A stretch of 64,000 bases of DNA, taken from Aptenodytes patagonicus. Lineage: Eukaryota > Chordata > Aves > Sphenisciformes > Spheniscidae. The stretch covers positions 1,240,001-1,304,000 of the forward strand of contig NC_134961.1 of the NCBI RefSeq assembly GCF_965638725.1, in the 5' to 3' direction. Both the position numbers and the translations under genes were made by a program. The first letter of the stretch is position 1. Each line of letters opens with the position of its first letter. The notes under the pieces were generated by a model. The model saw only the letters and a program-made list of their open reading frames with translations, was not told the DNA's origin and made no database searches. This document shows positions 36,901-47,600 of the stretch, one piece after another.

Positions 36901-37652
36901 GAAAGAATTGTAAAGCATAGGTTTAATTTAGTTAAGTACAGCAGTATGATGCTGTGTAGTCATACACACCACCTAACTGCATCATTAATATCCAGCTCAA
37001 ACAATCTGTTACTCAGTCCGTGTACTTTTCAGCTACAGTGTTTTATGTGTTGCCTGTGTGCTGGTGCTTCTATTACCAATAGCTATTACTTGTGTAGATG
37101 CCCAGTCCTTGTTTTGAGCTGTCACTCCTCATATGAGAAGCTCCTCAGAGTTTGAATTTGTTCATATAATGCTCTATCTTGATTAAATCAGGTTTTTATT
37201 TTCTTTGCAGGAGGAATTGCTCAGGGAAAAGCCTGCTACTGCAACAACTCCGTGCAGCCCAAAAAGAAGCCTCAGAGCTTCTTCATGAAACGTCTACCCC
37301 AGCTGAAAAACTTGAAGGCATAAAACAGGATCCAGAAAGTCTGGAAGAGACAGGTTCCTCTAAAATACGTCAAAACCAGTATTTTAAAGTGAGGCAAGAA
37401 ACAAATAAGGTGATTCCCAGGAAACTGATGAGATTGAAACCAGAGAAAATAAATACCCCCTTGTCAAGCTGTGGGGGCAATGGAGCTGACATAGAAAAAG
37501 AAAATAGGATGGAAGTTGAGAAGGTTCAACATTCAGGAAATGCTCCAGAGTCTCCTCTAACTACCACTGAATTGCCAAGGTATCACACCAAAAAAATAGT
37601 ATCGATTGAGGAAATAGCAGAGTTATTTGGGCCTCTGCCTCCTTGGGCTTAG
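24960..37652 (+). CDS. DNAAF8: DNAAF8 (C16orf71), dynein axonemal assembly factor 8, conserved 545-residue form
   Basis: Cytoplasmic factor that helps assemble axonemal dynein arms; the frog protein (Daap1) concentrates in dynein assembly condensates. Exons: 24960-25100, 27820-27933, 28734-29228, 32715-32811, 33226-33364, 34346-34492, 35330-35392 and 37211-37652, all GT/AG and phase-matched. The protein has 545 residues against about 520 recalled for human. Shared landmarks in order: [10 protein letters not shown] (37-46), ELFIFQR (55-61), LIPDLSEEL (66-74), WDLDKIL (255-261), [18 protein letters not shown] (357-363), SDSSSEEE (380-387) and [13 protein letters not shown] (405-417). The start is the ATG before ASRGQSED. 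The protein is mostly acidic and low in predicted fold. It is head to head with ANKS3. An alternative donor inside exon 8 leads to the extension described separately. Confidence 0.93.
26098..26240 (+). mobile_element. MIR-like CORE-SINE relic
   Basis: The order of segments matches MIR: AGCAGTGTGATCTAGTGGAT, then a CTGGCTCTATCACTAAC block, then TTGGACAAGTTCTATTGCCT and CACTGTTTCTCAGTTCCCC. It lies in DNAAF8 intron 1. The copy is strongly diverged, as expected of an amniote-age element in a bird. Confidence 0.65.
27071..27490 (+). repeat. Unclassified dispersed repeat, copy 1
   Basis: The segment begins TGTCAGGGTCCTGATTGC, has a TATTTAAG box at 27155-27162, a 48-bp core at 27259-27306 (TGACTTTCGGGCTTGATCTC first) and later GGTACTGTGGGGCTGGACTT. 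An inverted, diverged copy with the same parts in the same order lies at 41.69-42.29 kb. The TG start and TATA-like box would suit a solo LTR, but no target-site duplication or family match was confirmed. Confidence 0.6.
30133..30182 (+). other. DNAAF8: Candidate 50-nt cassette exon in DNAAF8
   Basis: The segment lies between TTTTCCTTTCAG and GTGAGT and reads [17 protein letters not shown] in the incoming phase. Its length is not a multiple of three, so inclusion would shift the frame and stop translation soon after exon 4 begins. The main DNAAF8 product needs it skipped. Confidence 0.35.
31715..31945 (-). mobile_element. CR1 LINE 3' fragment in a DNAAF8 intron
   Basis: The sequence starts TATAGAATCATAGAATCATT and continues GAGGTTGGAAAAGACCTCTA and AGATCATCGAGTCCAACCGT, the reverse complement of the avian CR1 3' end with its ATTCTATGAT terminal repeats. 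It is well preserved, hence fairly young, and 5'-truncated. Confidence 0.95.
32366..32467 (+). repeat. 51-bp tandem duplication
   Basis: Two adjacent 51-bp units (32366-32416 and 32417-32467) starting CTTGGCAACGACATGAGGCA differ at one base (C or T at unit position 9). It is a recent duplication in a DNAAF8 intron with no visible function. Confidence 0.95.
35101..35136 (+). repeat. 18-bp tandem duplication
   Basis: GTTAATAAACAGCTAATA is followed directly by GTTAATAAACAGCTAACA, with one difference. It lies in the DNAAF8 intron before exon 7. Confidence 0.9.
36574..36637 (+). repeat. Imperfect tandem duplication of about 32 bp
   Basis: Two adjacent units start TTATTAAACAGGGCTACCTA and TTATTAAACGGCTACATATT and both go on to ATTCTGT and a GGTA/AGTA end. 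They differ by a small deletion and a few bases. Confidence 0.75.
37580..37581 (+). other. DNAAF8: Alternative donor inside DNAAF8 exon 8
   Basis: CCAAG|GTATCA sits in the last coding exon of the short form, 70 nt before its stop. Use of it leaves two bases of a codon (AG), and the next downstream acceptor at 38662/38663 supplies the missing G. The choice between this donor and reading on decides between the 545-residue form and the long form. Confidence 0.65.
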
Positions 37653-37976
37653 TTTAATGTAGTGTATTCTGCATAAGGTCTAATTTTAAAGTGAAATCAG
37701 GTGGTTGGCTTATGCACCTGCCCAGCTATTTGGGAGAGCTCCATTATACTGACTTTCCAAAGGTTATATTCTGCCTGCTATTTTTAGAGTGAAATTTAAC
37801 ATTTTGACTTTGACATATGAGCCCTTGAAAGAATTAGAATCTGCTTGCTCTAGAGACTTTTACTTTTTCAGTGTTAAACAGTTGCCTATCCTGCCACTTA
37901 GACACTTCAGCTACTGTGTACTTGGTTTAAATGGCAGATGGTTGGTTGCAGGTTTTTTCTCTATAGGATTCCTGAC

Positions 37977-37982
37977 ATTAAA
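37977..37982 (+). terminator. DNAAF8: Candidate polyadenylation signal ATTAAA for the short DNAAF8 form
   Basis: A variant hexamer lies 325 nt after the short-form stop codon. It would end a transcript that does not use the alternative donor. Position is the only support. Confidence 0.3.
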
Positions 37983-38662
37983 GCTTGAGGCTTCCATCAG
38001 TTCTATAAAACTCCATTTTGTCTACCTGTTAGCCTGCAACATAGATGGCAGACCATGGATTGGCAAGAATCTGGGTTATTATTGTTGAGTAATAGCTCAC
38101 AACGTTTTCAACTAATTTCAGTTTTCTTTCTTGCTATTCTATTTATTATTGGGGCACCTGGGGCTTGAAGAATTCAGAAGAAATTGAACTCCATATTTGC
38201 CATGGAAATGGCAGATGAAATCTTTCTGCAGACATCAAAATATAGAAAGATGGATGGCCTTGGTTCAGAGGAAACTTACCACTGTATTATAGCAGATAGG
38301 AAAGGAAACGGAGTTAGACTGAGAATTTTGGTGTGGAGGTGGGGACTGAAACACAAACACGCCTCTGCTTAATGGAGTTCCGGTCTCCAAATCGATTGTC
38401 ACCACTTATCAGAGGTTTGAGGTCTGCTCCTTTTCTTTGATGGTTTTTTTTTTTGAGAGATGATTTCATCCAATGACAACTTCTTGTGTCCCCCCCGCAA
38501 ACACCATAAGCGCTTTCTAAATCTATTTTAGCCTTTCATGTCGTGATTCACCCTCAAGTGTGTGGTATAAATATAAGAAAAAAGAAACGCAAACAGATGA
38601 ACAAGGGTGCTTTTTCTCCCAAGTGAAAAGCTTAAGCGAAGCAGAATCTGTATATTTTTCAG

Positions 38663-41600
38663 GGCAGAAGAAGGTAAAAGAGAGCTATCCCAAAAGGAAG
38701 AACAGATGAAAGAGAGACACAGGAGACAGAGCTTCCAGGAGCAGCTGGAAAGACTGCAGCCTCGGCAGTCAGTTACTGGAAAGCAGCCCATGGCAGAGAA
38801 AACCCCTGTTTTGTTCCACATGGTTAGTAGTTCAGTGCAGGACTGTCCCTTTTAGAATGGCTTCCTGGCCAAATGCATATGTGATCCTAGAAGCAAAAAG
38901 TAATTTTCATTGCATTATTTAAAACCTCTTTGTTATGGAGCACTGTTACCTGAAGAGATGAGCAGTCCTACAGCTCTTGTCTCACACCAATAGTATTTTT
39001 CTCACCTTTCCTGTATGGCGAATGCTCCCCTTACAGCTGCCCACCAAGCTTGAAGTGTTGGGGTATGGCAGGAGTCCTGGCTTGCTGAAGTCAGTGGGCT
39101 CAGTGTCATCTACTTCACAGGAGCCAGACTTCCATACGTGATTTTTCATAACTTCTTAGAAAAAGTGAAATATGTTTACTGTCATACTTCTAAAGCAAAG
39201 CCTATGCTAAGTCCTGCCTGGTTGTCTGCCCCTAGCAGCTTTATATTTCAGTTTTGTGGGTAGGTTTTGAGGATTGTGGTTTTAGTAATGGGTTTTGCTT
39301 TTGGCTGATATCCTGATTAAGGGAGTATGAAATTATCCTGGTTTTTCCCAGAGCCTAATATATGGCTCGGAGGAGAGGGCTGTTTTGCCTCCCGAGAAGA
39401 TTTGTATACGTAGTCCTAATTCATCCTTGTACTGATTTCACTGAACACAAGGCCAGCTGAGAAGGTAAGAGGAGATGAGAAACTCCAGAATTTGTCCATG
39501 GGTCCACCATCGCGATTTATTTGCGTTAATAGCAATAACGAGGCTCTTCTGTCAGTACAAAAGTTGAAAGACCTTACAGCCCTAACTGTAACAGGATGGA
39601 CTGTTCTGATTTGTTTGTTTTGTAAGCAATTGACTAGTGTATTTCTGCAGATTGAAAGCTCATTTTTAACACTGGAGTAATCACTGATGAGAAGTAAAGG
39701 ACTAACAAACTGACAGCTGAATTTCCCTCTGTCAGCCTGCTCTGGCAAGGACAGTGCACTGCACAGAGCTGTGTTTTGAAGGTTGCAAGGGTTGTGATTC
39801 TAGTCTTCAGGCTTGCTCTTTTCTCAGTCTGCTGGGAGGTACCACCAAACTCCAGTTAGCCCTTATTAAGATGCAGGCACTTACTTGCTCATCAGAAATC
39901 TACTTGAGCCTTGCTAACTCATTCCTGACGATGCACCAAGTGATTGCTGAATTGGTCTGTATCTTGGTCATTTCCCATAGCCAATAAAATGAAGATAAGT
40001 ACAGCTCAGGGGATATCTACACTGTAGACTTGCTGTAACTGAATCACAGTGTAAACATGCTGGTAATAGCTTCAATGATACTACTGCCAGCTAGTCATGG
40101 CAGCATGGACACTGGCATAAGCTAACCAGCCCAGGATTTACTCAGCTTCTGATGCCTGTAGAAACAGCAAACTGGTACCTAAACTAACTGACAGCCTGCT
40201 TGAGGGAAACCTGCCTGAACTTACAAGGCACTGTTGGTAGGAAAAAAAAATCAGCACAACCCGCAATAACTGTGTTCTGTGAGCAACTTTGCTCTTAGTT
40301 CTTCTTCAGAAATATTCATTATTAAAATTAAGAATGAAAAATGTATCAGCATCATCTATCAAATACAACAGTCATTTATAAGATTACTTGAAATTCATCT
40401 TGACAGCAGCATTTTTTCTTTGAATTAGGACAGGTTTTTCTTTTCTTTTTTCCTTTGCTGCACATAGGAAGACAGAAAAACTTGAATGTTTTGACATTTA
40501 AAAGTAAAGAAGCTGTAATTTGGCAGCTGTGTGTCTCAGTGAAAATATCTAATATCTATATATAAACATGTATATTCAAAGAACAAGCCACGGTGTTTGA
40601 CAGAGTAGCATGCTTTCAAATTTGTTTTTTAAGTCCTTTGTTTTGGCAATGATAGATGTTCAGATCTGGAACACTTGTCATAGTTTCCAGAATTCCTCTG
40701 ACCATTTATTATGTACATAAATAATTGAATTGAATAATAATCAGAGGGAAAGTTTAGAAACTGTGCAATTACTGTAACTGAGGTGCTGGGAAAGAAACAC
40801 AAAGGAAATTTAAAAAGCTGCATTAGGGTTACACTAGAGTTCTTGTCTAAAATTTAAAAGCAGTGAAATTCAGATTTAATGCTGCTGTCTTTTTTTTCTT
40901 AACCTAGTTCAGTCAAGCTCTGTACTCAGCTTCACTCTGTGGGAAGCACTCATTTATATGAGAATCAGATTTGGGAAGAACACTTTCAAAACAGTGCAAG
41001 TAACTTAGGAGACTCAGAACTAACTTTCACAAGTACTTCAGCATCTAAAGAAGGGGCTGATATCCAGTGGTATTTTCAAGACATGCAAGTACCAAGTTCC
41101 CCTGGAAATCAGTGGGTTCGTTCTAAGAATTCTGCCTGTCAGGTCTGTGACTTTTTGGTGTCTGAATACTCTTGCAACCTGGCCCACCTCTTATTTTTAA
41201 AAATAGATTCAAGAACCTGATTTTTTTTAAATGATTTTTTTTTTTCCTGCTCCCCTCCACCACCCAAACTTTCAGTGAAACTTAAGACTGACATGAGTTG
41301 ATCTCTTCTGAAAATGGGCCCCTTAACCACATTTTAACCTTTGGATCTAATTCGGAACTGATTCAAGCATCTACAGTTCTGCTGAAAGCCAGCAGAGTGG
41401 GGATCGTGATCCATGCTGTAAGGTCAGGTTGAATTAATGGTTTAGAGTAACATGCATAGGGTTTGTTTCAGTATTTGAGCAGAGTAAGAGTAATTGATAA
41501 GGGAGACAAAGAATGCTGTGCAGTATGTAAAACAGGTAAGTGGAGGATGTAAAATGAAATGGGTTTGATCTCATTTCATTCATCTTGCGTATTATGACAG

Positions 41601-44600
41601 AGTAACTCAGTACTAATGCTGTATTACATTCCCATTAGATGGGATCCAGGTAATAGTTGTTACTTTTGCCAGGCTCAGATATGAGTTTTATGTTGGGGAG
41701 CAGCATAAGCAGGTTACTCTGTAAGGGAAGACAAGCCAGGAGCTGCAGGTGACAGCAAGGCAGGCAGGGGCAGAGACCTCACCAGCAAGGAGCGCAGTCC
41801 CACAGTACCCAAACAGGAAAAGCAGAGCAGGTCCGTTGAGGGGAACCAGTTGGCAAGTCTGTGGTAATGAGGTAGGTCCAAGATCAAGGCCAGAAAGTCA
41901 AGTCAGGGACAGGACTGGGTTCAGTGGCAGTACGCAGGGTCAGCCAGCAGCCCAGTGATCGCCCGGCAAGTCTGTAGTGATGAAGCAGGTCTGAGATCAA
42001 GCCACAAAGTCAAATCGGTTCGTTAAGGACAGGGTTCAGATGAGTGAGGTACGTGGCCTGGCAGAGGTATAGCTGCAGCGTCGCTCAGTCAAGGACCAAG
42101 GGCAAGTGTCTCAGCTTAAATACAGCTCCCAAGCAAAGGGGTTAGGGCCCAGCAGAGGCTTCACACAGCTCTTTTCACAGCAATCTCATCTGAAGTTGCA
42201 CGCCTGAGCTTGTGTCAGAACTGGCCTTGAACACAGGCAGCTAAACCACTGCAGGGGGTGGTGCTCGTGGCCCTGATACTTTACATCCAGCTTTGGAATT
42301 AATTTAACAGACAGCAAATAGCATTTAGCTTTTATTAAGCTCTTTTATTATTGGGACAAAATAGGTGTTTTCAATAGGGCTTCAGCTTGCTTCTCTCTTT
42401 ACCTTTATTGCTTTATTGTGATATGGTAGAACAAGATAATGTCATTTGAAAGCTATTAGGAACCACCTTGTTACCAGTACCTTATAAACACTGTTTTATC
42501 TACCTTGTACAGCCAAACTGTTTAGAAAATGAATGTGTTGACTCATACTGAGGCGTCTAATTTTTCTTGGCTACACAATCACTTTGGCTAACCTTGTATT
42601 AGTAATTCTATTACCACGATCATGATCTTATTGCAGCTTAGCCTTACAGCTGCCTTACAAAACAAAAGCATTCAGGCATGCAAGCGAGTCATTCTGGCTT
42701 AACAAATATATTATGCGGGTACTTTCTATTCTAGCTTGTGAACATACTCTATAACCTTTCTGTCAAAATTGGTAGGGTTTTTATATTAATATGCTGTTGA
42801 CTCAGCTTACTGATGTCAGGTAAAATTCTCAACCAAAAGATTTTCTGCTTGCATTCCCGCAAAGCTAAAATTAACAATATACTATGGTCAAAGTCTTCCT
42901 TGCCCTTTTACTGCCTTATTCTCACTTTGATCTGATATTAATTCTATAGGAAAAATCCCTGACAAAATTCCTGGGTCATACTTACCATCAAGAGTAGTGC
43001 TGAAGCATTGTGTGTTCAGTTACTGTGACAGCTACCCTGGATTAGCACAGTATGACTGAAAGTAGAGATTGATTTCCAAAACTTGTAGAAATATTTTTAG
43101 TTCCATTACTGGTCCCATATGGGTTTTTTATGTAGTAGGTGCCTTGATCTGCACAGTTGTCAGTGAAATGCTTTTGATTCTTTACCTGTCTTACTCAAAT
43201 AGGTGTCTGTGATTTCCCTTACTATTGTATGGGTGTCTTGATCTTTTTAAGGCAGTAGTGCTGGTATCAACATTGGAATTTGCCTTTTTCTTACATCTTA
43301 CCTGAGCACAAAGGGTTGTTTGAGGACATTGACTGTGAGTCCCCGGATCCTGACCTAACAGTTTACCAGCTGGACCATACTGCTTGGGCATCTCACCAAC
43401 TCCATTGTAGAGCTGCTTACATGAACGCACTTAGGTGATGTCCTAAGCAGTATTTAAAAATTCTCCATTTTTATTGCTGGGTAGAAAGTGCATAAAGGAA
43501 CTGTAAGAAAGTGAAATTCATGTCTCAGCAGAAAGAATGTACGAGGGCCTGATCTACCAGTTATGAAAGGGATAGGTTTTGTGCTAGTTCTGTATGGAAA
43601 TGCCAATCTATCTCCTACAAAGTGGTGCAATAGACATATTTGGAGAAGTCGAGGAAAACTGTGAAATCTTCTTTCAGTTATAAAGATCTTGTGACACAGT
43701 AACTGAATTTTTCTATATCTGTATTACTCCAAAACTGATCTTGTAAGTGTAAATCACCCTGTGACCAAATGTTTTCATTTACGCTGAACCAGAGCAACTG
43801 CTGTATTTGCACCTGTGCAAATGTAACTGAACCCAGCATTTAGCCCTTACTATTATTTTACTATAGTTAAAAAAAAATTGTAAATTGCAAAATATTTCCT
43901 ACACTAAATCTTTTTCTGGCATCAGAGCTGAATTTGGCTTGTGCTTCACTCTAGGTCTTCTCACTCTCTTGTACTGACTCTGGGGTTGCGACCAGTAGTG
44001 ATGTGCCAAACAGCCAGCAGATGGCCCCTGAATTCATCCCTTTCTTTACAGTGAGGTCTTTAATGAGTTCCTGAAACAAGATTAAAATCTCTTGTACTTA
44101 ATGAACCTGCTGCCTCAACTCAAGAAGGGCTTAAAAATAAACTAAGGCAATTAGAGACGTAGTTAAATTTAGCATGCAAAAACAGAAGGCCAAGATTCCT
44201 GTTTGTACCACCAGTCCAGCACACAGGATTCAGAATAGCATGGAAGTCCCCAAGAAAATGTTTTTCTAGCATAGGCGACTGTTAGCTGGCACAAAGCCTG
44301 TATTTCTGGCCTCCTCTTCATCTTCCCACTTGGTACCAGTGAAAGCAAATGGAGAGGGATTTGCTGGCACGGCACTCTATGCTTAGGTTGAGTTTAGCTG
44401 GTTTATGGTCTCCTTGGCTGCAGTCAGCAAGCCAGAGGAGCTGAGGCTGCTTCTGCCTCTGCCATGGCCCAGGATGGCACAGATCTAGCCTAAGGATTTG
44501 CCTTAATAGCCAAAGCAGAGAATCTAGGCCTTAAATGTCTCTGTTACAAACAACTTCCTTTACACGGGCAGAGTCTGCTTGCTTGCTCTCTGTGTTCTCT

Positions 44601-47600
44601 GAGTAAGAGATGTTATGGAAGCGTGTGCTTTGGTACTCTTAAGGCACAGATTAAAGCAAGTCAGGAACTTTACAGACTGATGACTCTTCTCAGTAGTTCT
44701 GCTCATACAACCAGAGCAGTTAAAAAATGACATGCAGTAATCCTGCTTTAATAACTTGTTGTCTGCTTCAATAGGTTTCTTGGCCAAATTGCTGCATATA
44801 TGCTCAGAACCAGGAAGCTCACCTTCCGTACTGAATGCAACAGGACTACCAAAAAGCTGTAGAGAAACTTCCATTTAAACTTCTGTGTGGAGACCCAGTC
44901 TGATGGTTTCACAGGGGCTCCCACCTTTGTCCAATGCACTTTCCAGCTATGGAATGAATTGAACAGTCAGGTCTTTACAAAGAAATGGCTGCTTTCAGTG
45001 CTGGAGTTTGAAATGGCCCCAGGAAAATGTGAAATATTTAATCCTTTATATTCCTTGGCATATCTTGGAAGTGATTAAAATGAGTTTAGGCTTATTCTTG
45101 AATGTACTTATGCATGATCTTGACAGATGGGAACATACGTTGCTGTTGCTTAAGGGAAAGGTTAATATAAGTAAAAAGAATATAGTTTCCAGAATTACAT
45201 GCATGAACTTGCTGTCAGTAGAGGTCCTAAATACTCCTCCATTCACATTAGCAGGATGGTTCAGATTAAACTTGCAGAGAAGACAATAACGTAAAATGTC
45301 CATGGGCTAAATTCTATTTCTCATTTAGAAGAGGGCACGAGGACAAAAAAAACCACTTCTGTACCTTTTGTTTCCTCCGGTCTTGCTCTTTGACAGGTCC
45401 TGTGTTTGTTGGCAGAAGGAATAGCTTCCATAAGTTTGCAATGTGTATGAACAAGTGCCAGTCACGTTTAATTATATAGAGAAATACTTTCTGCCATGCA
45501 TCTCTTTCTTGGAATCAGAATAGAATTCACAACTCCTGGCCTTACCTCAGGGCTGTGATCAGTGATGCTATTTGTAGATGAAAGGAGGCTGAATCTGTCC
45601 CTCTGTTTTTCAAAGGGGCTGTACAGGCTTGTCTGACACAGCCATGCTACCGTTAAAAAAGCTGTATAATTTAAACTGTATTCCTAGTTTTTTCTCGTGC
45701 CTTCTTGTTTAGCATTGACTTAGGTTGGACTACAGTTCCAAATCTTAACACACTGGGGGATAAGCTTGGTCACAACTTGTAAACACATTATTACACAAAT
45801 AATGCTTCCATAATTATTATTCTTAGTGGCAGGGAATGGAATTCAAGGTTTTATCTGAGATTATGGAGTGGAAGTATCATGCAGTTATTTTTATTTTAAA
45901 AACAGAGAGATCTGTCCAGCTATGTGCCAAGCACCTGGAGTTCCCACAAGCTTCAGCAGACATTGTAAGCAGTTAGCAGTTCTCAGAATCGCAAACCCCC
46001 CCATATTTACTGCCTTGGAGAATTCACAGGTCTTGAAGGGTTATCTGCATAGTATTTTGTAGCTGGATGCAAGATCACAGAGCCTGCATGACAAACTGGA
46101 TGCAATCCATTCCTAAACTGGAAGTTGATAGTTTGAAAAGCAAGCCGCTTGAGCTCTGGTAAAACTTCCTGTTGAAGCAGCTGAGCATAGTTTGCACCCA
46201 CCCCCTCTTTTTTTCTTGGGGGATTTCCATAGAGTATCAGGGGAAATACATGACAAGATAAATAGATTAAAGACTAGGAAAAACAAGGCTTTACTCAAGT
46301 TAGTAAGTATATGGTGAATCTCCTGGAGTATCAAACTGGAGCCATTTCAACAGTATTTAAAGCCAGCTAGGAGCATGTGCCAAATACCAGCCTAGTTTTC
46401 AGATGGCTGAGGACCAATTCCATGTTCTATCGTAGCATTTCAAAGTGACCGAGTACAATTTCCTTCTCTGCTGTGGGTCTGGAAATCACAGCACATTTTA
46501 TTTGTGAGGCAGTTTGAAATCATTTGAAGAGCAATGCTATGGAAGATACAGATGCTACTCTTCGGGTTTTGGAGGACATGATACTGTTTCAGGAATGTCA
46601 AAGGGAATAGAGATTAATATTGAAAGTTTCTTGATAATCTTACACTGTTCCTCTTCAGAGTGTTTTACAGGCTTTTGATAATTAATCCAGCTAGACAGGG
46701 ACTAGGATAAGGAAATATTATCCTCACTTTACAGTTTCACAGAGAAATACTCCATTCCAGAGCCAGGACTGAGGCACAAGTTCCTGATTCCCAGTCTTGT
46801 GCTCACATGGAATCTGTAAGTAATTAAACTTCTTTTACTTATTTCAGCTGCTTCTCATTAACCAGGAGTGTAAACTCATTAGAGGAGGAACTTTTTGTTA
46901 CATGTACTCAGAACACCAGCACAATGAGGCTATGAATTGTTCTAAGCCTCTCTAAGTGTTATTGCATGTAAACACCAATCATGGAAAAGGCACTTATCAT
47001 TTTTAATTATGTCTCGGAAAGAAAACTAAATCAATTAGGATTCAATGTTACTTTGATTTAAATTTCAGTGCAATTTTCAGAGCAGTTCTTTGTTTACCTG
47101 AGGAGTTGAGCCTTTGTCAGAGACTTTTTCCCACTTCTAACAAATAAAGAAGAAATTGTTCCTACTTCTATCAAATAAAGAAGCTGCTTGTTACCAGTTA
47201 TTCGTGCCATTATTTGAATGTTTTTTAGCTGCACTCAGAATTGTTGCTAAATGGCCTCAATTTGCACAATTTTTCTTGAACATATTTGTGTGCAAATGCC
47301 CATTTTTCGAACATTTTTGGTTTGTTAACATACTTCACAACCATGTGAATGTTCTGTGTTCTAATCAACATTAGAATTACGTTGGAATTGGTCCTTAGTC
47401 ATCTTAAAGCTAGGTTGGTATTTGACACATGCTCCTAGCTGGCTTTAAATACTAATTAGAACATTCTATGGCCTAATGAAGTAATTCCAGAGCAATTCTA
47501 TCAAGGAAGTCACCGTTGCTTTAACTGTACTTGCTTATCAGTGCTGACTGATAGGTATTCTTGTTTCATTCATAGTACTCTGGTCTAGTGAACTCGGACT

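Noticed and set aside
38184-38372. Plus-strand frame reading AMEMADEIFLQTSKYRKMDG
   Set aside because: It has no splice sites that fit the DNAAF8 phases and ends in a stop within the intron.
39352-39464. Possible exon after exon 9 (reads SLIYGSEERAVLPPEK) with a GTAAGA donor
   Set aside because: The frame in the required phase meets TGA before that donor. Only a poor donor (CTT|GTACTG) would rescue it.
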